The notes beneath the pieces are model-generated. The model did no database searches and was not told the DNA's origin. It saw nothing but the letters and a program-made list of their open reading frames with translations. This document shows, in pieces, positions 43,619 through 52,211 of a stretch of 64,000 bases of DNA; positions within the stretch are counted from its first letter, which is position 1; each line of letters starts with the position of its first letter. The translations under genes were made by a program, and so were the position numbers. The DNA is from an uncultured Flavobacterium sp. (GTDB lineage: Bacteria > Bacteroidota > Bacteroidia > Flavobacteriales > Flavobacteriaceae): positions 1-64,000 of the forward strand of contig NZ_CALTYA010000018.1 in the NCBI RefSeq assembly GCF_943913405.1. The letters run 5' to 3'.

Positions 43619-44281
43619 ATGAAAGACACACTAATTGCACCATCAGTACTAGCCGCTGATTTTGGAAATCTACAACGCGATCTTGAAATGATCAACAATA
43701 GTGAGGCCGATTGGTTTCACATTGATATCATGGACGGCGTTTTTGTTCCGAATATCTCTTATGGAATGCCGGTTTTAGAAACGATCCAAAAACATGCTAA
43801 AAAGACAATTGACGTACATTTAATGATTATTGATCCTGATCGTTATATCAAAACTTTTGCTTCTTTAGGTGCGAATGTATTGAGCGTGCATTATGAAGCC
43901 TGCACGCATCTGCACAGAACGCTACAAGCTATTAAAGCAGAAGGAATGAAAGCTGGCGTTGCTTTAAATCCGCATACAAGCGTAAATGTTTTGGAAGACA
44001 TAATTAATGATATCGACGTAGTTTGCATAATGAGCGTAAATCCAGGTTTTGGAGGACAATCTTTCATTGAAACTACCTATAAAAAAGTAAGACAATTAAA
44101 AGAAATCATCAGAAGAAATAAATCGGAAACCCTAATTGAAGTTGATGGTGGCGTAACCAATTTAAACGCTAAACAATTAGCAGAAGCCGGAGCTGATGTT
44201 TTAGTCGCAGGAAGTTATGTTTTTAAAGCACTAAATCAAATTGAAACTATAGCAGATTTAAAAAATATTACTCGTATATAA
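43619..44281 (+). CDS. rpe: Ribulose-phosphate 3-epimerase
   Basis: Interconverts ribulose-5-phosphate and xylulose-5-phosphate in the pentose phosphate pathway. The 220-residue TIM barrel shows IAPSVLAADFGNL, WFHIDIMDGVFVPNISYG, VDVHLMI (with the metal-binding His), MSVNPGFGGQSFI, EVDGGV and AGADVLVAGSYVF. The ATG at 43619 was chosen over an upstream TTG because a -7 element lies between them. Confidence 0.97.
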   Translation: MKDTLIAPSVLAADFGNLQRDLEMINNSEADWFHIDIMDGVFVPNISYGMPVLETIQKHAKKTIDVHLMIIDPDRYIKTFASLGANVLSVHYEACTHLHRTLQAIKAEGMKAGVALNPHTSVNVLEDIINDIDVVCIMSVNPGFGGQSFIETTYKKVRQLKEIIRRNKSETLIEVDGGVTNLNAKQLAEAGADVLVAGSYVFKALNQIETIADLKNITRI

Positions 44282-44298
44282 TTTCAAATCATAAAATT

Positions 44299-44334
44299 AA
44301 AAAGCCACAGCAGAAAAAACTGCTGTGGCTTTTT
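44299..44334 (+). terminator. Terminator between rpe and the convergent T9SS cargo gene
   Basis: AAAGCCACAGCAG and CTGCTGTGGCTTT form a 13-bp stem with an A-rich loop and T/A tails on both sides. It can serve both convergent genes. Confidence 0.92.
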
Positions 44335-44350
44335 GTCATTACCAATTAAA

Positions 44351-45394
44351 CTATTCTTTTACTATTTTTTTGATTGCCACTTTTTTTCCAGTTGCATCTA
44401 ACAGCTTAACAAAGTACGCTCCGGTATTTAAGTTAGAAACATTTACTGATAAAGATTCATTTTTAGAAACATTTTGACTCAAAACCTTTGCTCCTTTTAT
44501 ATCATAAATTTCAAATCTATCAATATTAAGCGCTTGGTTTTTCAATTCAAAATTCAAAGTATTTTTAACCGGATTAGGATAAACAGAAACATTATTAAAA
44601 TTGCTTTCATCAATACCCAAAGTTGCAGTATAAGTAACTCCAAAAGGAATATCAACAGCTACATCAGCTGCTGTAGCTGGATTTCCAGCATCAACCAAAG
44701 GCGCCCAAGTTCCTATGAACTGAACAGCATTGTATCCTGCCTGCGTTCTTGCACCCACAACCGTACTCGCTGGACAAAAGTTACCAGTAGCCGCTGCATC
44801 TCCAATCTGCCATTCTATCCAATAAGTTCCAGCCGGCAAGCTAAGAGTCACTGGCGTGCTATCAATTTTCCAAATTTTTCTAGTTGTTCCAGGTGCTGAA
44901 GCAGTTGGATATAATGAATTTCCGATTCTATAGATTAATGCATCGCTTGAAGTATCAAAAACATTGTCATCTAAATTTCCAAATAAAACAGTTGTTGCAC
45001 CCAAAGCCGGGTTTGAACTATGAACAACAACTCTCAAGTCATCAAAAGGCGACGGCGTTGCTGCCGATCCCGTTTTATAGGCATAAAAAGAAAATTTTGT
45101 AATATTCCAAGTCTGGCCTGCTGGAACCGTAAAATCATCAGCAATACTTATATCCGCAGAAACTGCAGCACCAAAACCTAAGTTGGTATTACTAGATGTT
45201 GTTACGCCAGTATCATTCTGCAACTCACTCCAAGTATAGCCTGTTGGAGCGGCAACTCCACTTTTTGAAGTAGCGCCTGTAGATAAATTTCCGTTCGTAA
45301 ATTGAACTTGTGCTATCCCAGAAAAGGAAAGCATCATCAAATTAAAGAAAACAAAAGCTGATTTCTTTGTGTTAAAAGTAGTTTTTTGATTCAT
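44351..45394 (-). CDS. T9SS-secreted protein with type A sorting domain
   Basis: The 347-residue protein has a signal peptide (about residues 1-28, ending SGIAQ). The middle of about 230 residues contains ADDFTVPAGQTWNITKFSFY and a Ser/Thr/Ala-rich beta structure. A C-terminal type A sorting domain starts at VSVYPNPVKNTLNF and ends LNTGAYFVKLLDATGKKVAI. The domain sends it through the type IX secretion system whose motor genes (gldL, gldM) are in this window. The substrate or role of the middle is not recognised. The ATG at 45394 was preferred over an upstream TTG. Confidence 0.88.
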   Translation of the reverse strand: MNQKTTFNTKKSAFVFFNLMMLSFSGIAQVQFTNGNLSTGATSKSGVAAPTGYTWSELQNDTGVTTSSNTNLGFGAAVSADISIADDFTVPAGQTWNITKFSFYAYKTGSAATPSPFDDLRVVVHSSNPALGATTVLFGNLDDNVFDTSSDALIYRIGNSLYPTASAPGTTRKIWKIDSTPVTLSLPAGTYWIEWQIGDAAATGNFCPASTVVGARTQAGYNAVQFIGTWAPLVDAGNPATAADVAVDIPFGVTYTATLGIDESNFNNVSVYPNPVKNTLNFELKNQALNIDRFEIYDIKGAKVLSQNVSKNESLSVNVSNLNTGAYFVKLLDATGKKVAIKKIVKE

Positions 45395-45584
45395 AATAGT
45401 GATGTTTAAAATTTTCTTAAAATTAAACAATTACATCATACAAAATACAATTTAAACAAATTAAAATCATTTATTTAAAAAAATAAATAAGAATAAATCA
45501 TTATTAAAAATTAGAATAAATTTTAAACACAATTATAAATAGAAAAGTTAATAATCTTTTTCAATACATAATGCTCATTTTTCA

Positions 45585-45695
45585 TACATTCGCACTGACT
45601 TAATCGCAATAATTAATGCAACTTTTTAAGGTTTGATTAGTTACCAACTTTATTTCCCCAAAAAATGCCCTTTCTTAATTGATGGGGCTTTTTTT
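45585..45695 (+). ncRNA. Candidate small RNA
   Basis: A near-consensus -7 (TACATTCG, one mismatch to TAnnTTTG) is followed by about 95 bases ending GATGGGGC and seven T residues, whose GGGG can pair with CCCC 26 bases upstream. There is no -33 motif and no coding frame. Weak evidence; it may only be a stray terminator. Confidence 0.25.
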
Positions 45696-45697
45696 AT

Positions 45698-45731
45698 AAA
45701 AAAAGCGAGAAGATTATAAAAATCTTCTCGC
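45698..45731 (-). terminator. Terminator of the tRNA-Arg gene
   Basis: GCGAGAAGATT and AATCTTCTCGC form an 11-bp stem. The minus strand continues into seven T residues, 13 bases after the tRNA 3' end. Confidence 0.9.
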
Positions 45732-45743
45732 TGCTATTTTTTG

Positions 45744-45817
45744 TGGCCACGGAGGGGTTCGAACCCCCAACCCTCAGAGCCGAAATCTGATATTCTATCC
45801 AGTTGAACTACGTGGCC
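45744..45817 (-). tRNA. tRNA-Arg (anticodon UCG)
   Basis: The minus strand folds as a 74-base tRNA. The acceptor stem is GGCCACG/CGTGGCC with discriminator A. The anticodon stem TCAGA/TCTGA closes the loop TTTCGGC, placing TCG at 34-36 (reads CGA). The T-arm is GGGGGTTCGAACCCC. CCA is not encoded. A TATATTTG -7 element lies 14 bases upstream. Confidence 0.9.
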
Positions 45818-45830
45818 ATTTGTATATTTT

Positions 45831-45838
45831 CAAATATA
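45831..45838 (-). promoter_or_regulatory. Candidate -7 element of tRNA-Arg
   Basis: The minus strand reads TATATTTG, fitting TAnnTTTG, and lies inside a near-palindrome (TGTATATTTTCAAATATACA). No TTG at the usual -33 distance. Confidence 0.45.
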
Positions 45839-45866
45839 CAATAATATGTAAAACTTGCGGTCTAAA

Positions 45867-46316
45867 TTATGACAATAACTTTTTTACAATTGTAGAAATT
45901 GTTTTTCCATCTGCTTTTCCAGCTAATTCTGCTGAAGCCTGTCCCATTACTTTTCCCATTGAAGCCATTCCTGATGCTCCTGAATCAGCAATGATTTTTG
46001 CGACAACCGCTTCTACTTCTGCTTCGCTTAATTGAGCTGGAAGAAATTTTTCAATTACAGCCGCTTGCAATAATTCTGGTTCAGCTAAATCTGGCCTTCC
46101 TTGTTCTATGTATATGTTTGCGCTGTCTTTTCTTTGCTTAACCAATCTTTGCAAAAGCTTGATTTCATCTTCTTCAGAGATTTCTTCTTTTGATCCGGTT
46201 TCAGTTTGCGCTAGCAATAGTGCTGATTTTACAGCTCTTAAAGATTCAAGACTTAGCGTGTCTTTCGCTCTCATTGCCGTTTTTATTTCTTCGTTGATTT
46301 GAATTTGTAAGCTCAT
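45867..46316 (-). CDS. GatB/YqeY-domain protein
   Basis: The 149-residue cytoplasmic protein of the YqeY family resembles the tRNA-binding tail of the GatB subunit of glutamyl-tRNA amidotransferase. Family blocks are LQIQINEEIKTAMRAKDTLSLESLRAVKSAL, LQRLVKQRKDSANIYIEQGR and MGKVMGQASAELAGKADG. Its exact role is not established. It is downstream of ftsZ on the same strand, separated by about 260 bases that hold a conserved-termini repeat. Confidence 0.92.
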   Translation of the reverse strand: MSLQIQINEEIKTAMRAKDTLSLESLRAVKSALLLAQTETGSKEEISEEDEIKLLQRLVKQRKDSANIYIEQGRPDLAEPELLQAAVIEKFLPAQLSEAEVEAVVAKIIADSGASGMASMGKVMGQASAELAGKADGKTISTIVKKLLS

Positions 46317-46379
46317 GTTATTTCGTTTCTGTTTACGTTCTGGTTCTGTTGTTTAAAAAAATGCGGAGCGTTTCTCAAA

Positions 46380-46456
46380 TAGCCCCGAGGCGACTTTGTT
46401 TGAGCTCTTGTGCCAGCCTTAAAAGCTGGTGCAAAGCGAGTGGCGCCAGCGGGAAT
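46380..46456 (-). repeat. Conserved-termini intergenic repeat, copy E3
   Basis: Read on the minus strand it begins ATTCCCGCTG and ends CTCGGGGCTA, the same ends as copies E1 and E2, with an unrelated core. The core has its own stem CCAGC/GCTGG around TTTTAAG. It lies between ftsZ and the YqeY gene. Confidence 0.6.
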
Positions 46457-46574
46457 TGCCATCACTGAAAATGCCCGACGATTCGCTTCAAAGAAATTTT
46501 AAAACTGATGCGAAGATAAAAAAATAACCCGAAAACTCAATGAATTTTCGGGCTATAAGAATGGTTTGAGTTAG

Positions 46575-48587
46575 TTAATCTACATTGTCATGCAGGAAAG
46601 AATTGTTTGAACGCAACTGTAAGTCGTCGTTGCTATCTGTTCCTAAAGACATTCTAGACTTGCTATTGTCAGCCTGGGTGTTCGAAATATCGATTCCCAT
46701 TCTTTTGTATGCTGGTTCTTTTTCAAATTCATCAACACGAGAAGGATTATTGTGGAATTTATAATTAAATTCTTTCATTTTCATTCTTCTTTCATCGGCT
46801 CTTTTCTTCAAAGACTGCTCGATTGTCATTTCTAACGGAGAAATTTCTTCGTAAGACGGATTGTTGAATTTTGGCTTTTCCACTTCTTTAACCCTAAGGT
46901 CAAGTTCTCTGTCGATTGGCTCTTCTACTTTTGCAACGGGTTTTGACTGAAGCAATTCGTTTTCCACTTCCATGTATTCTTCAAGCGAATATCTCACGAT
47001 TCCTTTATCATTCAATTCCGTCATCGGAACCACTTGAACCGGCTGATTTACTTTGATTTCTTTAGTTTCGTTTGACAATTCAAAAAGAATTCTGTCTTGT
47101 TTTGGAGCTTCGGCTTGTGGTTTTGGAATATCAAAAGAAAAAGTGATTTGCTCTTCTTCTTGATATGCTACGAATTCTGGCTGAAAAACTTCCATTTCTC
47201 TAACTTCAGGCGTCGTGATGTAAAATTCGTGCTCGCTGATTGGCGAAACAATTTGAAATTCCACGTCAATATTCTTGATAAATTCTGTAGTTCTTACCAA
47301 GTCAGAAACTGGCGCTACTGGCGTTGCAGGAACAATTGGCGCAACTGGAACTACGAATTGAACTTGTTGAATCGGTTCTTCAACCACCTTTATTGGTTCT
47401 TCAATCTTTGCATCAAAAACATCGTAGTCCTCTAGTGAAAAAATTACTTTTTCCTCAGAAACTACTGTTTTTTTTTCTTCTGGTGTAGAAAAATCAAACG
47501 ATGAAACTACTGGTTTTGGAGACAAATCATGACCCATTCTTTGGTTTTCTTCAAGAGAATGGATGATTTTTTTTGGCTCTGTGTTTACGATTTCGTTTTG
47601 TTGTTCTACGTTGAAACCTGTAGCGATAATTGTTACAGCGATTGAATCTCCAAGTGTTTCGTCTTCACCAACACCCATAATAATATTTGCATTGAAACCT
47701 GCTTCCACTTGAATGTGGTCGTTGATTTCACCGATTTCGTCAATCGTGATTTCGTTAGTTCCAGAAACGATAAGCAACAATACGTTTTTGGCACCTGTAA
47801 TTTTGTTGTCGTTCAACAATGGAGAATCCAGTGCAGAAACGATTGCTTCTTTTGCACGGTTTTCGCCTATTGCCGTTGCAGAACCCATTATTGCAGTTCC
47901 GCTGTTTGACAACACAGTTTTAGCGTCTTTTAAATCGATATTTTGAGTGTAGTGGTGCGTGATTACTTCAGCAATTCCTCTTGAGGCTGTTGCCAAAACT
48001 TCGTCCGCTTTAGAGAAACCGGCTTTAAAACCAAGGTTTCCATAAACTTCTCTCAATTTATTATTGTTGATTACAATCAAGGAATCAACTTGTTTTCTTA
48101 GTCTTTCAACACCCAATAAAGCTTGGTCTTGACGCACTTTTCCTTCGAATTGAAAAGGAATCGTTACGATTCCGACAGTCAAGATATCTCTATCTTTTGC
48201 CAATTGAGCGATTACCGGCGCAGCACCAGTTCCCGTTCCGCCACCCATTCCTGCGGTGATGAAAACCATTTTTGTGTTGCTGTCCAGCATTTTTTCGATA
48301 TCAGCGATACTTTCGATTGCAGATTGCTGACCCACTTCAGGGTTGGCACCAGCACCAAGACCTTCCGTTAAGTTTACACCTAATTGAATTTTATTTGGCA
48401 CCGTACTGTTTTGCAAAGCCTGAGAATCAGTGTTGCAGACGATAAAATCTACACCTTTAATCCCCTGCTGAAACATGTGGTTAATTGCGTTGCTTCCGCC
48501 CCCGCCTACTCCAATAACTTTTATCACATTTGATTGGTTTTTAGGTAAATCAAATGAAATACTTCCAAAATCTGAGTTGCTTGTCAT
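46575..48587 (-). CDS. ftsZ: Cell-division protein FtsZ, long-linker form
   Basis: Tubulin-like GTPase that forms the division ring. The GTPase core (about residues 20-335) has GVGGGGSNAINHM, the GTP-binding GGGTGTGAAP (about 115-124) and ITIDEIGEINDH. Residues 340-640 form an unusually long, acidic, proline- and valine-rich linker. The C-terminal peptide FLHDNVD, probably the FtsA contact, is kept. Length is 670 residues against about 383 in E. coli; long linkers are usual in flavobacteria. Last gene of the dcw cluster, 68 bases after ftsA. ATG start. Confidence 0.97.
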   Translation of the reverse strand: MTSNSDFGSISFDLPKNQSNVIKVIGVGGGGSNAINHMFQQGIKGVDFIVCNTDSQALQNSTVPNKIQLGVNLTEGLGAGANPEVGQQSAIESIADIEKMLDSNTKMVFITAGMGGGTGTGAAPVIAQLAKDRDILTVGIVTIPFQFEGKVRQDQALLGVERLRKQVDSLIVINNNKLREVYGNLGFKAGFSKADEVLATASRGIAEVITHHYTQNIDLKDAKTVLSNSGTAIMGSATAIGENRAKEAIVSALDSPLLNDNKITGAKNVLLLIVSGTNEITIDEIGEINDHIQVEAGFNANIIMGVGEDETLGDSIAVTIIATGFNVEQQNEIVNTEPKKIIHSLEENQRMGHDLSPKPVVSSFDFSTPEEKKTVVSEEKVIFSLEDYDVFDAKIEEPIKVVEEPIQQVQFVVPVAPIVPATPVAPVSDLVRTTEFIKNIDVEFQIVSPISEHEFYITTPEVREMEVFQPEFVAYQEEEQITFSFDIPKPQAEAPKQDRILFELSNETKEIKVNQPVQVVPMTELNDKGIVRYSLEEYMEVENELLQSKPVAKVEEPIDRELDLRVKEVEKPKFNNPSYEEISPLEMTIEQSLKKRADERRMKMKEFNYKFHNNPSRVDEFEKEPAYKRMGIDISNTQADNSKSRMSLGTDSNDDLQLRSNNSFLHDNVD

Positions 48588-48655
48588 AATATTTGGTTTT
48601 AATTTCTTTTCTTCTTTTTCTTTTTTTTTATTTTTTGGCTTCTATTGATCTGCCT

Positions 48656-50056
48656 CTATTCTGCGTTGTCTAAAAATTCTTTGATCTTGTCGATATACTT
48701 ATCAAAAAAAGATTTCTTCATTCGTCCTTCGGTAGAAACTGATTTTTCAGCTTCAATCTTTCTTGGCGCTTCCTGAATAATTTCTTCTTCGTAATTGTTT
48801 TCTACAACTACCTCTCTTTGCACTTGAATTGGGACTGGAGTCGGCACAACTACTTTTTCCACTTCCACTTGGTTTAACGGAATAGCACTTTGCGTATTAT
48901 TGCGAATGCTATTCATTACTAATCCAACCGCTGTTGCGTATAACGGACTAGAGATTTCTTCATCAGAATTTCCAGCCAAATGTTCGTTTGGATAACCAAT
49001 TCTTGTGTCCATTCCTGTAATATATTCCACCAACTGCTTGATGTGTTGCAATTGCGCACCGCCACCAGTAAGAACGATTCCTGCGATCAATTTCTTGCGC
49101 GGATCTTCGTGTCCGTATTGTTTGATTTCTGTAAAAACCTGCTCGATAATTTCCACAACTCTTGCATGGATAATTTTAGACAAGTTTTTTAACGAAATTT
49201 CTTTCGGTTCTCTTCCTCTTAAACCTGGAATCGACACAATTTCGTTGTCTTTATTTTCTCCTGGCCAAGCTGAACCGAATTTTACTTTCAATAATTCTGC
49301 CTGCTTTTCAATGATCGAACATCCTTCTTTGATGTCTTCTGTAATTACATTTCCTCCGAAAGGAATTACAGCTGTGTGACGAATGATTCCGTCTTTGAAA
49401 ATAGCCAAATCTGTTGTGCCACCACCGATATCGATTAGCGCAACGCCAGCTTCTTTTTCTTCTTGGCTTAAAACCGCATCAGCTGACGCCAACGGCTCCA
49501 AAGTCAATCCTGATAAATCTAAACCAGAACTTTTAATACATCTTCCCACGTTTCTGATAGAAGAAGCTTGGCCAACGACAACATGGAAGCTAGATTCTAG
49601 TCTTCCGCCATACATTCCGATTGGCTCTTTAATTTCGGCTTGACCGTCAATCTTAAATTCTTGTGGCAAAACGTGGATAATTTCTTCCCCAGGAAGCATC
49701 GCCAATTTATGCACTTGATTCACCAAAAGATCAATATCAGTTTCGCTGATTACTTCTTCAGGATTATTTCTGCTGATGTAATCGCTGTGCTGAATGCTGC
49801 GAATGTGCTGGCCGGCTATGCCAACCACCACATCTTTTATTTTGTAACCCGAATTTACTTCCGCTTCATGAACCGCCTGTTGGATTGACTGAATGGTTTG
49901 CGTGATATTATTTACAACACCTCTGGCAACACCCAAGCTTTTGGACTTTCCTACACCGAGAATCTCCAATTTTCCATATTCATTTTTCTTGCCAATCATA
50001 GCGACAATCTTGGTTGTCCCAATGTCTAAACCTACTGCAATGCTCTCTTTTTCCAT
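48656..50056 (-). CDS. ftsA: Cell-division protein FtsA
   Basis: Actin-like ATPase that ties FtsZ to the membrane. The ATP-binding fold shows VGLDIGTTKIVAMIGKK at the N-terminus, the 1C domain (EEIIHVLPQEFKIDGQ) and DIGGGTTDLAIF. A C-terminal segment (about 410-466) contains a linker and the end FFDKYIDKIKEFLDNAE, a plausible amphipathic membrane helix. Length is 466 residues. It is 3 bases after ftsQ. Confidence 0.96.
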   Translation of the reverse strand: MEKESIAVGLDIGTTKIVAMIGKKNEYGKLEILGVGKSKSLGVARGVVNNITQTIQSIQQAVHEAEVNSGYKIKDVVVGIAGQHIRSIQHSDYISRNNPEEVISETDIDLLVNQVHKLAMLPGEEIIHVLPQEFKIDGQAEIKEPIGMYGGRLESSFHVVVGQASSIRNVGRCIKSSGLDLSGLTLEPLASADAVLSQEEKEAGVALIDIGGGTTDLAIFKDGIIRHTAVIPFGGNVITEDIKEGCSIIEKQAELLKVKFGSAWPGENKDNEIVSIPGLRGREPKEISLKNLSKIIHARVVEIIEQVFTEIKQYGHEDPRKKLIAGIVLTGGGAQLQHIKQLVEYITGMDTRIGYPNEHLAGNSDEEISSPLYATAVGLVMNSIRNNTQSAIPLNQVEVEKVVVPTPVPIQVQREVVVENNYEEEIIQEAPRKIEAEKSVSTEGRMKKSFFDKYIDKIKEFLDNAE

Positions 50057-50059
50057 ATC

Positions 50060-50785
50060 CTAATTTTTGGTGCACACTACCTGTTGCGTAAACTTCAGAT
50101 TTACTGTCTTGTATTTATTTATCAAACTATCCTGAACTGCCTTTTGAAAAAACGCTTTATAGTTCTTGAATTTCTTTTCAACATTTATCGTTTTCCCGAA
50201 ATCAATCACATAATCGAAATTTCTATTTCTCATTTTTACGCCACCGCTGGGCATAATTTCTATTCCAATGATATTTTTTCTCAAAAAATCATCTTCATGG
50301 ATGTAGCAAAATAACTTCGTCAAATCCTTGTTATTTTTGGCGTTAATTTCCCCCGAAACGATCGGAACTCTTGCTGTATAATTGCTCGACAATGGCATTT
50401 CATGTCCCTCATTATCAATATAAAAAGAACTTTCACTACCAAATACGCGGGCAACAGGCGTTTTCTGTTTCACAACAGCTTTTAAGACACCATCAACACT
50501 CACGAATACCTCACACTTTTGTATCATGTTGTGAGAATCGAGAGTTTTTTCCAATTTATTCAAATCTAACTTATCTTTTTGAATGCTGCTAGGGGTTGAA
50601 TTATTTTCTATTAACAATTTATTAACCGCCTCTTCTGTAATAAAAGGACTACTTTCGTCTAAAAATTCAACAATCGTTTTCTTCAATTTCCGCTCTTCAT
50701 TTCGCTTTGAAGTGAACGAAAAAAGGAAGATTACCAAGGCAAACATTCCTATCAATTTTACATTTATCCAGTTAAACTTTTTCAT
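50060..50785 (-). CDS. ftsQ: Cell-division protein FtsQ-like
   Basis: Single-span division protein that recruits later divisome components. It has one membrane helix (about residues 8-25, LIGMFALVIFLFSFT). The following periplasmic part carries a POTRA-like region (INKLL..., IQKDKLDLNKLEKTLDSHNMIQ) and a beta domain. Length is 241 residues. Sequence is weakly conserved, so the call rests on position between murC and ftsA, size and topology. It overlaps murC by 14 bases. Confidence 0.88.
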   Translation of the reverse strand: MKKFNWINVKLIGMFALVIFLFSFTSKRNEERKLKKTIVEFLDESSPFITEEAVNKLLIENNSTPSSIQKDKLDLNKLEKTLDSHNMIQKCEVFVSVDGVLKAVVKQKTPVARVFGSESSFYIDNEGHEMPLSSNYTARVPIVSGEINAKNNKDLTKLFCYIHEDDFLRKNIIGIEIMPSGGVKMRNRNFDYVIDFGKTINVEKKFKNYKAFFQKAVQDSLINKYKTVNLKFTQQVVCTKN

Positions 50786-52121
50786 GTAATGCTTGTTTAA
50801 TTGGTTTCACTAATTCACCGATATCTCCCGCGCCAATCGTCACGATTATTTTTGCATCGCTATTTAAAATTACGGAAATTAATTCGGATTTTGCAACTAA
50901 TTTCTTGTTATTATTTGTTATTTTTTCCAGTAGCCATTGAGAATTTACGCCTTCAATCGGCAATTCTCTAGCCGGATAAATATCCAACAAAATTATTTCA
51001 TCAAATTTTGACAAACTTTCAGCAAATCCGTCGATAAAATCTCTTGTTCTGCTGAAAAGATGTGGCTGAAAAATGGCCAAAACTTTTTCATTTGGATATA
51101 ATTCCTTGACCGCTTGACTTACTGCATTTATTTCCGTCGGATGATGTGCATAATCATCAATATAAACTAAATTTTCTTCTTTAATCTGGTAGGAAAATCT
51201 GCGTTTTACACCTTTGAAAGAAAATAATGCTTTCGCAATTTTATCGGTTTCAACTCCGTAAGTATTTGCCATCGCGAATGCAATCAGCGCATTCGTCAAA
51301 TTATGCTTTCCTGGCAAATTAAATTTCAAATTTTTTACGATTCCGTTTGGTGTTTCTACGTCAAAAACATAAGCGCTATTTTCGATTCTGACATTGAACG
51401 CTTTATAATCTGCATCTTCATTTACGGCAACTGAAATTCCTTTCAAAGACAAATCTTTTACGATAAACAAATTGCTTTTATCTTCCACTTTATCAGCAAA
51501 TTCTACGAACGAAGCTTCAATCGAAGCCGTGTCGCCATAAATATCCAAATGGTCGGCATCCATTGAGGTGATGCAGGCAATATTTGGATGCAAATGCAAA
51601 AACGAACGGTCAAATTCATCAGCTTCAACAACTGTTACTGTTTTTCCGCTTCCGATTAGATTTGAATTGTAGTTTTCTACAATTCCGCCTAAAAAAGCAG
51701 TTACGTCAATGCCGCTTTCATACAAAACATGTCCTAGAATACTGGAAGTTGTCGTTTTTCCATGTGTTCCAGCGACTGCAAAACAGAAGGTGTCTTTGGT
51801 TATAATGCCAAGAACTTCTGCCCTTTTTTTGATTTGGTATTCTCTTTCCAAAAAATAATTCCATTCCGAATGTGTTTTTGGAACTGCCGGAGTGATAATC
51901 ACCAATGTATTTTCTACGAAATAATCTTTCGGAATTAATCCGATAGTATCTTCAAAATGAATGTCAATTCCGATGGAAGCCAATTCTTGCGTCAGCTCCG
52001 TTTCAGTCTTGTCATATCCAGATACATTTTTTCCGATGGCTTTGAAATAACGTGCCAAAGCACTCATTCCGATGCCTCCGATTCCGATGAAATAAACGTT
52101 ATGTATCTGATTTAAATTCAT
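50772..52121 (-). CDS. murC: UDP-N-acetylmuramate-L-alanine ligase MurC
   Basis: Adds L-Ala to UDP-MurNAc in peptidoglycan precursor synthesis. Family motifs: N-terminal FIGIGGIGMSALARYF, ATP-binding AGTHGKTTTSS, VVEADEFDRSFLHL and YAHHPTEI. Length is 449 residues. It lies 90 bases after murG, a gap holding a CTAAG-type repeat, and overlaps ftsQ. Confidence 0.98.
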   Translation of the reverse strand: MNLNQIHNVYFIGIGGIGMSALARYFKAIGKNVSGYDKTETELTQELASIGIDIHFEDTIGLIPKDYFVENTLVIITPAVPKTHSEWNYFLEREYQIKKRAEVLGIITKDTFCFAVAGTHGKTTTSSILGHVLYESGIDVTAFLGGIVENYNSNLIGSGKTVTVVEADEFDRSFLHLHPNIACITSMDADHLDIYGDTASIEASFVEFADKVEDKSNLFIVKDLSLKGISVAVNEDADYKAFNVRIENSAYVFDVETPNGIVKNLKFNLPGKHNLTNALIAFAMANTYGVETDKIAKALFSFKGVKRRFSYQIKEENLVYIDDYAHHPTEINAVSQAVKELYPNEKVLAIFQPHLFSRTRDFIDGFAESLSKFDEIILLDIYPARELPIEGVNSQWLLEKITNNNKKLVAKSELISVILNSDAKIIVTIGAGDIGELVKPIKQALHEKV

Positions 52122-52130
52122 TTTTTTTTA

Positions 52131-52173
52131 GTTGCTAAGTTTCAGAGTCGCTAAGGCTCAAAGTTTTCTCAGA
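52131..52173. repeat. CTAAG-type repeat between murG and murC
   Basis: GTTGCTAAGTTTCAGAGTCG followed by CTAAGGCTCAAAG contains two GCTAAG copies in near-tandem. It resembles the CTTAGAAA motif at 7881. It lies in the middle of an otherwise tight dcw operon. Confidence 0.45.
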
Positions 52174-52211
52174 TTGCCTTAAACTCTTGGCTATTTTCTT
52201 TTGGCTATTGC

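Larger units (their letters stand above)
45395..45743. other. Intergenic region with hairpins and a possible small RNA
   Basis: These 349 bases hold no convincing ORF. The left half is AT-rich. A TACATTCG element at 45585-45592 is followed by about 100 bases ending in a CCCC/GGGG-paired segment with a T run (to 45695), which may be a small plus-strand transcript. The hairpin at 45698-45731 terminates the tRNA on the minus strand. Confidence 0.5.

Noticed and set aside
45653..45692. CCCC/GGGG segment as a simple terminator of a known gene
   Set aside because: No plus-strand gene ends just upstream, and on the minus strand the tRNA already has its own terminator. It was kept only as the end of a candidate small RNA.
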